Shown here: positions 9,733-18,960 of the stretch, piece after piece
Numbering within the stretch: position 1 is the stretch's first letter
How the letters are laid out: each line of letters starts with the position of its first letter
Assembly: GCA_034698045.1 (NCBI GenBank)
Contig: JAQGAU010000470.1
Coordinates: forward strand, 1-27,640
Direction of reading: 5' to 3'
DNA: 27,640 bases
Origin: Paramacrobiotus richtersi
Lineage: Eukaryota; Tardigrada; Eutardigrada; Parachela; Macrobiotidae
Translations under genes and position numbers: made by a program
Notes under the pieces: model-generated
What the model saw: the letters and a program-made list of their open reading frames with translations, nothing else
The model's database searches: none
Told to the model about the DNA's origin: nothing

Positions 9733-9988
9733 CGCATTTTTAGACGGTCCCAGATCAGATTCCGTTTCGCTATTGGTGAAATAAGAAGGCGTCTTACAAC
9801 CATTATTCACATACCGGAAGTAATTCTATTGCGGCCCACTTTGCTTTCCGCTCATTCTATATCGTACGTACCTATTGATCTAAGCCTTCTGGTACGTACG
9901 TATACCGTTACTTTATCCCAGGACGTTTTGCCATCGGTTTCACAACAGCCGGTCGCTCAACTCGTTTTACAATTCATTTATATATATT
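9733..9988. other. Intergenic
   Basis: Contains a repeated word, TACGTACC/TACGTACG, near 9864-9902. No gene is recognised. Confidence 0.4.
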
Positions 9989-10095
9989 GTTGGACCTTTC
10001 CCCACAAAACCTCTATCGATATAACCGGCCTAACTGCGCGGACGAAAACGTCCCATGAAAACGTATAGAAACTACAGGTCACCCGCCGTAAAAAC
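9989..10095 (+). repeat. Repeat X, copy 2
   Basis: Partner of 5061-5174; the terminal 28-base block is 25/28 identical. It lies in the frame of a 79-codon ORF (9829-10068) that is otherwise unrecognised. Confidence 0.5.
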
Positions 10096-10878
10096 AGGGA
10101 TGTGTATGTTTTTCGAATTCATTTCTTTTGCTCATTAATGGCTGATTTGTACATGTGCGCTTTGGAGGGGGTTACGCAGATTTCCCTTGCAGCTTTCGCA
10201 CCGTACACTTTTTCGCACTCCTTGCGCTCTCTTTGGCCGTCTGGAAGACAACCAATAAGATCCTAAACAGAAGCTTTCTGGAGGACTGTGTGATCGGAAC
10301 TTTCTTAAATTTATTCCGAATTTTCCTTGTCCTGTTGGACATTTTTTCATTGGTTTGTCATCGGAAGGAAGCCCACAAGGAAGGTTATCGCTTTTGGTGG
10401 CATGTCCGGATTCATCATCGCTAGGAACAGACTTGGGTCTCCTGGTCTTGTGAGCGGCTGGAATGGGAGCTGAGTTTATGGAGGCAGTGGAGTCCTTTGC
10501 TTCGAATGCGGTCGTTCGCCGAGCGGATTTGCAGTCGCTTTACGAGCCAGCAGGAAATACTACCGTAGTGCTAAGATGTGGTACATGGATAAGAAAACGG
10601 AAAAATGTTGCGGTACGATAATGCAGCACGTTTTGTTGATGTATAACAGAAAATGGTGGTATACTGCGCTATCGTAGATATTATTATCGTATTAACAAGT
10701 CTTGTAAATCACATAATCATAGTGTGTTTCCATTTGCGCTGCGGTAGAAACCAGTGCAACTTAACAAACTTATATTTCATATACAGTATAGGACAAACTG
10801 TTGCATGCTGTAGCTAACGTTATGTACAGTCACAGAGTATAATAATAATGATGAAAACAGCAACAAACTTCAGCCGAT
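10096..10878. other. Intergenic, unrecognised open frames
   Basis: An 89-codon + frame (10155-10424) has two hydrophobic stretches (residues about 18-30 and 46-68) but no family motif. Another frame from 10138 begins A-D-L-Y, as in helix 3 of the neighbouring receptor, but the resemblance stops there. Confidence 0.35.
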
Positions 10879-10948
10879 GCTTCCGACTGCAGCAAAGAAT
10901 AGGACATCAGTTGATGGCCAATATCTTGCCACAAACGGAATCGAAGCC
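10879..10948 (+). repeat. Dispersed repeat R, copy 3
   Basis: Aligns with 16481-16550 and 1943-2011. The + frame reads L-P-T-A-A-K-N-R-T-S-V-D-G, against L-P-I-P-A-K-K-R-T-S-E-D-D in copy 2. A 12-base word, GCGGATGACATG, follows both: at 11161-11172 here and at 16597-16608 for copy 2. About 160 more bases separate it here, so this copy may contain an insertion. Below it, GTACAGAATAA is repeated at about 10985 and 11019. Confidence 0.5.
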
Positions 10949-11172
10949 AGTAAGCAATGCGTAAACAGCGCCCGAATCAGTTTAGTACAGAATAATGCAG
11001 AACAAGCAGAATAAGTTTTGTACAGAATAAGCTCGAACAAATAATGAATGCACGACTTTATCGCCATAAGTACATGGGCAGTACTAGTACTGCAATCAAC
11101 CTAAACCGTTTCAAAACGCTTGCTGACGTTCTCTACACAAAGTTCGGGATTAGGTACTTTGCGGATGACATG

Positions 11173-11810
11173 CTAGTCAATTTGTAATGAACTGACGTAT
11201 GTTCTGAGGAATAATGCAGAACTGAACGGTTCGAATGTCAAAAACGGATCAGTTTTCTTTTGGTTATACTGGAAGACTTCAACTTTACTCTTACCAACAA
11301 GTCCTCTGCGGATTTCTTATTTCACATGACATTTCAACATTGCGCTCATGGGTTTAGACAAAAAGAAGCATTGTACCAGCTCACTTTAACGACGTGAATC
11401 ATTACGTCACCAGCAGAAGGGATTCAGCAGCCTTGGATGTGGTTTTGCATGACACCCTACGGGTTACAATTGCCGGGTTTTTTGCACTCGCTTTTGCAGC
11501 CGAATTTGCGCTCCACAGAAAAAAATGCACAAAAGACCACTTATGACAGAAAAGTGCTGTGCGACTGAGGTTTACCAGAGCCTGCAAAAAAACTCCCTGA
11601 AGCTGTTAAACCATTTATCTGGTTCTTGGTTCTCCAGGACGAATGTTTCAGAAGAGAACGGTCTCTTCCTCATTAGGCATCGAGTCTTGCGAAAAAAACC
11701 CTCGACCAGTGGACAATTAATTCATTCTGTTCAGGAAAGGCCAAATACGGTAAAATTCTGCCGGATAGTATTCTGTAAAATGCCTGATCGAGCTGACTGC
11801 AAAACTTTAC
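11173..11810. other. Intergenic
   Basis: A 121-codon + frame (11525-11890) crosses this region. Only its last 25 codons resemble anything (see the kinase-like fragment at 11811). The rest is unrecognised. Confidence 0.4.
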
Positions 11811-11985
11811 ATGTTGCCGCGATTATTGACTCTACGGGTGCGGGGTCAGGGGAAGGTCAGGCAATCAAACGGACAAGCTATACTGCCTGAACACCACAGA
11901 CATGATTATACATCCGCCACCGGCACGATCCTGATGCAGATAACTGGTGGAAGTCAATTGATTACACAGCTGTGGCCTGTGCCGG
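11811..11985 (+). pseudogene. P-loop kinase fragment, NMP-kinase-like copy 4
   Basis: The frame at 11811-11888 includes H-V-A-A-I-I-D-S-T-G-A-G-S-G-E-G-Q, like a strand plus P-loop in which the lysine has become glutamate. In another frame, D-Y-T-S-A-T-G-T-I-L-M-Q (about 11901-11936) and G-S-Q-L-I-T (about 11949-11966) follow. These recall YxHLSAGDLLR and GSQYGxLI of UMP-CMP kinases, in the right order and spacing. Each piece alone is weak; the order of three is the argument. It is clearly non-functional. Confidence 0.3.
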
Positions 11986-12598
11986 CTATCTAATCTAAAG
12001 AACAACGTTCTCAAGTTTTTCTGTACACACACTGTAGTAAGACCATTACACATTCTTCCCTCGAACATGCATCTCGTCGATCTCGTATTCTCTCGACGAA
12101 GGGCTGCGCTCGGAAAACGGAAAGACATGGTTGTTACTCACTGGCCATTGGCAGTTACCCTTAGTTTGTATATATGATGTTCTCGTTAGTTGTTCTAGTT
12201 TCGTGACATACTGACTGACACCTTGCCTGAAATAAACCACGTGTTTATTTCAAGCTACCACGTGCGCTGTTGCCATTAATTGTTATTCGCTTATCGTCTT
12301 CCGTCACAAGATGCCTTTGTCTACAGTTCAGAAAATTTTGTTATAAAGAAACAACACAAAAACAATGACCCCTAAAAAGACTATTCTGCAGGTTTTCTTT
12401 AACTTGCAGCTACCATGAAAGTTCAGGATGAGCTGCGTTATGAAAGTTTTACAGATACTGTTAAACTTGGTTTCTTAATCCATACGTTCAAGTGCATCAA
12501 GACCGATCGGGATTCATGATATAACACCAACGAATCTCGACTTGCATGTTTTCTTCGTAATATCTGAAATGATTCTGAACATGACATCGTAAAAGGTC
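11986..12598. other. Intergenic
   Basis: No recognised gene on either strand. Confidence 0.45.
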
Positions 12599-12808
12599 AT
12601 GACGTTGCAAGTTAACCAGGAAAGTCTGCCGGGAACAGATGTGACCGGGTTGTTCTGTCATTCTTGCAGGTATAAATATAAACGGCAGAAGAATGCATAT
12701 TTATGCAAAGCGTTGAAAAACGCTACAGGTGCTGCTCATAAAAAAATCATCCTTGTCCTCGAAGAAGCGAGTTACATCTTGGCTGAACTGAATTCCGCCG
12801 ATTCATGA
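12599..12808 (+). pseudogene. Cys-rich fragment, possibly RPA70 zinc-ribbon-like
   Basis: A 69-codon frame with C-H-S-C at residues 20-23 and a third cysteine at 37, followed by a helix-like I-L-V-L-E-E-A-S-Y-I-L-A-E-L. The spacing and the following helix loosely recall the zinc ribbon and first helix of RPA70 domain C, in which the fourth cysteine would be missing. Order argues against one gene, since domain C should follow domains A/B, not precede them. It might belong to another copy, or the likeness may be chance. Confidence 0.2.
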
Positions 12809-13700
12809 TTTATGCGCAAAATGAACACCGACTGGGACGGGAACGCGTAGTGTTCCGACTACTGGTTACCAGAGAAAACTGTGAGAACGGAGCGATCCTG
12901 TATATCAACCTCCATCCAACTACAGCATGCAGGTTTTTTCAGGAAGCAGTAGTGACCAGCGGTACGCGGTACAAACTAGGAAGAACGGGTAATCATTTTA
13001 TCTCTTTCTTTGCCAATTTGACCTTCAGGTGCAACTTATGCCGCATTATGGTTGTTGAGACGGTTGGCGAAATAGACCCGAATAAGTGGACAACAAACGG
13101 AAGCCGCCCATTGATTACCGTATTGTCGACTGATTATTGCTGTCTGTGAAACTGAAACAAACTAATATAGCAAGAACTTCTAGCAGGACTGGAGGTCGCA
13201 TTTCAAAGCGATGGACATTTGTGCCTCAGACACCCGACAGCTGCTAAAAAAGGACAAGCATGCAAATGGACAACCCGCCCTGGCCCGTGAGCATTTCGCT
13301 TGCTACTTGAGTCGCTAGAAACTTAATAAACGAAACTAAACTAAACTTAATATTACTATTGCTTATTATTACTTAACTTAATAACTTACGGAATTTATCA
13401 TAAGCTCTTATCTAATCATTTTATGAAAAAATCTAACAACTTTTAAAGTCTCTACACTTCCCACTGACTCGATCCGGAAAATCATTAATTTTGTAAAATG
13501 TCTGTTTATTTAGGCCACTATGTTTACTTCGAAGTATCTCGAATCATTATAAACGCAAGGTCGGTTTTTTCGGCAACCTGATGTATTCCAGATTCGGTGT
13601 TGGAAGCTTACAATCTACAGTAAATACAATAAGACCGATTTTTATGATGCCCAGAAAGGCGCTACCAGTACTATCTCAGACTGTACAAACAAACGATGGA
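12805..13700 (+). pseudogene. RPA70-like OB folds A/B, copy C (two exons)
   Basis: A 114-codon frame (12805-13149) contains A-C-R-F-F-Q-E-A-V-V, then a stretch like the last strands of RPA70 domain A. After a possible acceptor (TTCAG ending 13028) comes M-V-V-E-T-V-G-E-I-D-P-N-K, aligned with F-V-E-Q-V-G-E-L-N-P-T-K of copy B, and then R-P-L-I-T-V-L-S-T-D. The next exon begins after TTTAG at 13513. A 41-base block from GCAAGGTCGG (13554) matches copy B from GCAAGACCGTG without gaps. It goes on to G-S-L-Q-S and R-K-A-L-P-V-L-S-Q-T, against R-K-A-L-D-S-L-R-Q-T in copy B. In the upstream frame the exon reads H-Y-V-Y-F-E-V-S-R-I-I-I-N-A-R, like RPA domain B (xxIKNARVSDF), followed by a frameshift. 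Having the same intron position as copy B means duplication of genomic DNA, not retroposition. No further domains are seen. Confidence 0.48.
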
Positions 13701-14031
13701 AAAAGGTGTAACCGAAGACAGAGAAAACAGAACTCTTTCACACAAGTAACAGCAACGGATTTGAACGCAATTACACCGAAGAATCAACACAAGGATCCAC
13801 TTCAACGAGACGAAAACAAACTGATGTACTGTAAGTACCTACGCTAAACCAAAATAGAAATACACTCAACTAAGCATTACATTGATTGTATTATACTTAG
13901 CAATAGCGCATAACCAACACTCTACTTTGCCCAGTCTTTGATCACATACCATACAAGAATTTTGTTAGAGAACCATCTCAGATTGTTCCTCACAGTATCG
14001 ACTAATCCCACTAATCATCAGTACTAGAGAT
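13701..14031. other. Intergenic
   Basis: Tail of an open frame to 13847, rich in N, Q, K and T, then AT-rich sequence. No recognised gene. Confidence 0.4.
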
Positions 14032-14310
14032 TTAAATGAGCCACCATACATAACCGACGAAACCCATCCCAAACACTTCCAGCTTTTTGGCGGCAACTGT
14101 AAAATACTGATCGATCTGAATGTCGCCTGTTTCGGAGAAGCGGTCCCGATATTTCGACGACTGCACAAATTTTTTAGTCATAGTTTTTACATCAGTTCTA
14201 TATCTTTTCACTGCATTTATGCCTTCATGTTTCGCTGTCCTCACTATCGTCGTCGGTAAGCGATCTGTTAACAGAATTCTATCCGTAAGGTATCGCGTTT
14301 CCCAGTCAGA
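14032..14310 (-). CDS. Unrecognised minus-strand exon-like ORF
   Basis: A 92-codon open frame on the minus strand from just after an AG (complement of 14311-14312) to a TAA at 14032-14034. No starting ATG is needed if it is a terminal exon. The composition is protein-like: a basic middle (K-R-Y-R-T-D-V-K-T-M-T-K-K-F-V), then an acidic/aromatic stretch (S-E-T-G-D-I-Q-I-D-Q-Y-F), and a hydrophobic Gly/Trp end (V-F-G-M-G-F-V-G-Y-V-W-W-L-I). I do not recognise a family. No upstream exon was found, so it may be a fragment. Confidence 0.28.
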   Translation of the reverse strand, partial: SDWETRYLTDRILLTDRLPTTIVRTAKHEGINAVKRYRTDVKTMTKKFVQSSKYRDRFSETGDIQIDQYFTVAAKKLEVFGMGFVGYVWWLI

Positions 14311-14323
14311 CTAATCATGGTAA

Positions 14324-14596
14324 GAATGCGAGGTCTCTTTCGAAGTCTACCGAAGGACCGCACTGCAAAAAATCGTTGACCGGTCGCAGATGCCGAAGGC
14401 TGACGATCTACATGCCAAACGCCTAAGTTACAAGCATGCTAAGTTTGAGCTGCGGATATTTTGTTCCCTCTTGTCCAACAACGCAAAGACGGACATGAAT
14501 GCGAGACCTTCGTCACTGCTTATGCTATTCGACCTATTTCCGGAAATAACGTCAAAACTCGAGATTCTACCTAAAAAGATGCGACCGGGTCTGTGA
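14324..14596 (+). CDS. Unrecognised + strand ORF
   Basis: A 90-codon frame after a TAA; the first ATG is at 14390, giving 68 residues. It is rich in K, R and L with alternating helix-like pattern and no known motif. A 123-codon frame on the other strand (14428-14799) overlaps it and is equally unrecognised. Neither can be preferred. Confidence 0.2.
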   Translation, partial: ECEVSFEVYRRTALQKIVDRSQMPKADDLHAKRLSYKHAKFELRIFCSLLSNNAKTDMNARPSSLLMLFDLFPEITSKLEILPKKMRPGL

Positions 14597-14599
14597 GAA

Positions 14600-15857
14600 G
14601 GACCGGGTGGAGAAAAGCTGAGATTTGCCCGGCTTCCTAAGGGATCAGGGCGTAGTCGTCTCCACAAAGAGCCGGAGCCCGTGAAAGACCGAAATCCCAA
14701 TAAACAGCAACAGTTAGTGTGCAGTTCTCGAGTAAATAACGAGGTGTGCTTTGCGCAAAATAAGAAACACAATTTCGTACAAGCGGTGCGGATAGACAAA
14801 AGCTGTGTAAAACTTTCTGCCGGAAAGGAATGCAGCTAAAAGATGGTGCAAGGGAGTAAAGTAGTCAAAAGGTGGTGAATGCAAGAATGTTATAGAGAAA
14901 GGGGGGAGAATAGCTAAATGGTAGTGAAATGTAGTGAGAATGGCGAAAAGCAGGTGGGAGGTGGTGACAGTAGCGATTTCTAAGTTTGCATGCCATTCGG
15001 CTGAAAAATGCTTAATCTGAACCTGCAGCTGTTTCGGATTGTTAATTGCGACGTCCCGTTTTCGAGCACTGTGATGCTTAAAAGTTTAGACTTTTATCCA
15101 GAAAGAGGCCAATAAGCTTTGGAAATCTCTTCGGCTTTCAAGGTACTAGATCTACTATTTTGTCCTTCGTATTAGTTGAAATATGGCTAGTTATCTAAAC
15201 ATCCTAAGAGACTGGATGACTTCTGACGTAACCTAAGCGCTAACAAAACTCGGGAGCAAACAAACCTCGATCTGCAGATCAACTGCAGTAAAGAACTGAA
15301 GATCAACTGTCAGATTATCAGCCGTGTGAGTACAAGCCACAGTATGAGCAAGTCACATGCAGCATATACCATTGGCCAAAGCATCCAAGATCGAGACTTA
15401 CGATCTGTTGAAATGTTGTTGTTCTCAATCTTGTGCGAGATGCTGCAACTGTTCGTGTTTTGGTTTCCATACGTCGATATTTTCATGGCGATGTCGTGAG
15501 AATACATACATACTAAGATTAGTACGGATGGTTTGTAAGTGGTAGAAAGAACAGGATTCCATCATTCCGGGGTCATAGAGCACAAGATAGCAATCGAGGA
15601 ACAAGTACATGGTTATACTCCGAATCAGTAAATAAATATGATGCGCATGGACCCATAAAACACGAGCTCTTCTTCCTAAAGTAGTGAGGTTATGAAAACG
15701 TCTGACAGTGAGAACAGCTGCAAACAGGCGAATCTGAGGCGATAAAATACACGGATAAATGAATTAAAAATGATGACTATCTCCCAATCGACCAGGTTCG
15801 ATAGTTTGCCCTGTCGTTGCTAAGCGCTGCACAACACAGTTCGAGGCTTATCTGTGA
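14600..15857. other. No recognised gene; C-poor tract inside
   Basis: From about 14846 to 14975 the + strand is strongly depleted in C and rich in G and A, with imperfect words GGTGGTGA, TAGTGAAATG and TAGTGAGAATGG. This looks like an eroded minisatellite. The rest is unremarkable. Confidence 0.45.
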
Positions 15858-16018
15858 CGTCGTCGTCGTCGTCGATCGATCTTACTTTTTTGTTATGTAA
15901 TAATTGAATTCATAGATTTACTGACTCATTTGTCAGCTCAGAGCTAGTTTACGACCGAGCTGGCAAGTTCGGTAAGCTGGCAAGCAAGAGTAGCGGCCGA
16001 TATGCATACACATGCATA
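15855..16018. promoter_or_regulatory. CRE-like, AP-1-like and hairpin sequence cluster
   Basis: Contains TGACGTCG at 15855-15862 running into (GTC)5 at 15859-15873, TGACTCA at 15922-15928 (the AP-1 consensus), a 10-base direct repeat AGCTGGCAAG (15958 and 15975), and a TATGCAT/ATGCATA inverted repeat (16001-16018). No gene start is seen downstream, so a regulatory role is speculative. Confidence 0.2.
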
Positions 16019-16480
16019 CCGACAATTTTCACGGTTTTGCAGTTTCCAGCGCGTAGAACTGACACACTAGTGCGCTACCCACGCGATAACCGTATATGCA
16101 AATTAAGCGAAAGAGGAACGAATCCGATTTTCCGGAAAGTTCAATAATTATGATGTACATGAAACATATGTTGTCCTATTCGCATAAAATAACCTTATAC
16201 CTGCAGGCCCTTTTGTCGGTAAGCAGAGTACTACGACCGGCACATGCAGTTTTATATCTTTTATCTAAAATATATTTGCATATCGATACGCTTCTCATTA
16301 GCACATCGTATTGTCCGTAACATGATGACTTACATCTAATTCCTAATGAGGATTCTGTACGCAACAAATGCACAAAAACAGTTGAAGTATTCTGTAGCTG
16401 GGTAACGACAAATCAGCGCTTTACTGACAACTGCAAAAAGGAATGGAAACTAAAACTTAATGTAAAGACTTGGAAACCAC
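16019..16480. other. Intergenic
   Basis: A 74-codon + frame (16096-16320) is unrecognised; nothing else is seen. Confidence 0.4.
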
Positions 16481-16608
16481 GCTTCCGATACCGGCAAAGA
16501 AACGAACATCAGAAGATGATGTCCGCAGTCTTGCCGAAAACGGAGACGTACTTCTCAGCACAATTACACACTACACTGCTGCCTTACGCCTGTACAGCGG
16601 ATGACATG
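16481..16608 (+). repeat. Dispersed repeat R, copy 2
   Basis: The best-preserved copy in coding terms. The frame reads L-P-I-P-A-K-K-R-T-S-E-D-D-V-R-S-L-A-E-N-G and stays open to 16603. The shared word GCGGATGACATG follows at 16597-16608; in the alternative frame it reads A-D-D-M-L, as at 11161. It may be a remnant of an unidentified exon. Confidence 0.45.
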
Positions 16609-18122
16609 TTGTACAAACGGTAACCGATTACTGGTGTTGGAGGAGAAAAACTGACAATGGAAACACTGAGCCAACGTAAAGACGGCCCTTTTATGCTTAT
16701 GGTAATGTAATAGCGCCTTTTTGCCGTCCATTGCCACATCAAACAGGACCTCCCGAACTGGAGAGAAATACAGATAGAAACTGCCCTTATTAAAACAATC
16801 AAAACGAAACAAAAACGAATAATGCGTATTGGCGGTTACATTTCGCCCGCGCTGTTGTCAGAAGGTGCAGTCGCTGTTGTGTACCTCCACGTCTATACGT
16901 GTAGCAAACACAATTTTTGATCTCCGGGCAATAGTACAGTCCAAAGTGTCGTCACTGGAAGCGAGCTAGAATCGAGGACGCCTCGACTATGGTGCAGCTC
17001 GTGTTAAACCACATGGACGAGAAAGCCGCCCTGAAGAAGACACCTACTTTGTGGGCTGATGGACCGTCGTTGCTTCCGTCTAGTGATACTTACTGTGACT
17101 CTAGCTTGTGCTTAGTATTTGTATACCTCAGGAGCGTATTCCCCTTTTACAGTAGCAGCACCGGGATCGCCAGGTCTTCAGGATGAGCGGAAGACACTGG
17201 GAAGGGCTGTGCCGGCCAGATACATTTCACGATATCCGTGTCGAATTCATACGGCACTGTTCTAATGAAGGCCTGACAAAGAAAACTAAAGTTTGTTGTA
17301 CTTCGTGAACGGGCGCACATTTTACCGACATAAAAGAGCCTCGATGCTGTACTGCACTAGTTCAGCTAATGCACATTGCTGACAATGAACTTTCGGAGCT
17401 TGATAATCTAGTATATGTATCCATCGTGGCAGTGGTAGTGGGATTAGAACCGTAAAATATTTGGAACGGAATGGAATAAGGAATCTGGCGAGGAATGCAT
17501 TATTCTAAAGCTTAGGAACTACTTGAAATGATCAGTGCTTTACCTTCTAATTTTAGCAGCTTGTCACTGTGTAAACAACTATATAAAAAAATTCACATAA
17601 GATACTTTTAGAAGTTACGAATTGATAATTCTACTGCTAACTGACATAAGCGGAAAATAAGGCATTTAAACTGCTCGCTAACCTTTTGCAAAGCGTACCA
17701 CTCTAAACAGTTGAAATCGGAGAATGTCCGTACCATCTGCATATGGGTACAGAAAGTAATCGATTTCCTGAAGTCGAAGAAGACAGCCATAGAAATCTGG
17801 TGAAGCTGATCAAGAGCGAGGGTAGATTAATCTGAAAACATCGAGTTCACCTTATTTTGATTGGTTTCTCTCTCACTCGAAGCCAGTGCCTTTGATTTGT
17901 ATACTGGCGTACTGGCATCCCCAAAATCTCCATGATGGTGCCCATTCTTCCGTTTTGTTACGGTATAGAAAGACTACGCCAGTATCAATATAACCAAAGT
18001 TTAGTGGGTTATTCACCTATTACATGGGAAGGCAGGAGATGAATTAAATTCCAGTTCACCTTAGTGCTGCATAAGCTACCACCAAGAAATGCGCTGCTTA
18101 ACGCGCAACAGTTTTCGGATTA
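16609..18122. other. Intergenic, small unrecognised ORFs
   Basis: A 65-codon + frame from an ATG at 16989 starts with plausible coding composition (V-Q-L-V-L-N-H-M-D-E-K-A-A-L-K-K) and then turns hydrophobic. It may be a fragment. No family is recognised in the remainder. Confidence 0.35.
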
Positions 18123-18575
18123 GCCACCATGTATGATATGCTACAAAATTTTTACATTTTTGTTCGAATACACGAAATATTCATCAGCAAAATTTTATTT
18201 CCTGAATTCTGGCTTCCTGTAACCAAGGAAATCATATATCCTGTTAGCTTAGTTCTGTTTTGCTATGCATGGTACTTTTATGGACTTGTACAGATAGTTA
18301 CTCTGCAACATCGACAAACACTGGCGACGGCCGTTAACAACTACGGAGTATCTAGCAACAAGAAAAAGTTACAAGGTCATTAACTCGACATATTTAATAG
18401 AAGACCATTTAATCACAGTAGGGAAAAGTCTGTTCATGGACCATTAGCAATTACCATCATCGGATCATCTGGTGCAGTGAAATGGGTGACAAAAAGTTTA
18501 AAAGAAGAAAAAGTGGATTTACGGCCGGAAGTTTTTCAGCGATGGAAGAGTGTTCCGATATTACCCTTCAACTAA
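18123..18575 (+). CDS. Candidate two-exon small membrane protein
   Basis: GCCACCATG at 18123-18131 is an ideal animal start context. Exon 1 (18129-18375) encodes about 82 residues with a hydrophobic aromatic segment near residues 36-60 that could span a membrane. A donor G|GTCATT at 18376 and the acceptor GGTGCAG ending 18477 remove 102 bases and keep frame. Exon 2 (18478-18575) then reads K-W-V-T-K-S-L-K-E-E-K-V-D-L-R-P-E-V-F-Q and stops, giving 114 residues. The donor is weak. If unspliced, exon 1 ends at residue 84. A competing 155-codon frame with two hydrophobic stretches starts at 18482 (to 18949) and overlaps exon 2 in another frame. No family recognised. Confidence 0.33.
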
Positions 18576-18949
18576 GTTACCTTTTTAGAAGGAAGCTAGG
18601 AAAACGGTTGCAGCTCCACTGCATGAAAAATGAGACAAACGGCAATCTGCTGACGGGCATACTGCTCACGGCCTTTGGAATGCTGATGAAATCGGCATTT
18701 TTGGTAAGCTTTTATTTAAGGAAATCACTTCAGTTGCTTACAGTTCTCGTATGTTTTGCTGCGCATTTCTCCTGTGGATGGTTAGACTTCATAAGCCAAG
18801 ATTTAGTAATGTTTGTGAGGTACAAAAGACCGATATGGATAAGCGCAAAAAAGACCTGTGCGCTCAGCATCCGGTTGGTGCACAATCCCTTGAGGAGTTT
18901 GGGCGCAAACACCTGTCCCAAAATTTTCGTTTCCAACCTATTTGGTTGA
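18482..18949 (+). CDS. Unrecognised 155-codon ORF (alternative reading)
   Basis: Starts at an ATG just inside a possible acceptor. The first 50 residues are basic (K-K-F-K-R-R-K), followed by hydrophobic stretches around residues 58-76 and 83-102. A GTAAGC donor-like site lies at about 18704. It cannot coexist with the two-exon reading at 18129-18575 in the same transcript. No domain recognised, and it may be chance. Confidence 0.2.
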   Translation: MGDKKFKRRKSGFTAGSFSAMEECSDITLQLSYLFRRKLGKRLQLHCMKNETNGNLLTGILLTAFGMLMKSAFLVSFYLRKSLQLLTVLVCFAAHFSCGWLDFISQDLVMFVRYKRPIWISAKKTCALSIRLVHNPLRSLGANTCPKIFVSNLFG

Positions 18950-18960
18950 AACCAGTTTAG

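Noticed and set aside
10138-10265. Second GPCR fragment (A-D-L-Y start)
   Set aside because: Only four residues match helix 3 of the neighbouring receptor; none of the expected R, AV or P positions follow.
11130-11185. F-A-D-D motif as a reverse transcriptase active site
   Set aside because: The frame is only about 30 codons and ends just after the motif; no other RT motif is nearby, and the same DNA word occurs at 16597 as part of repeat R.
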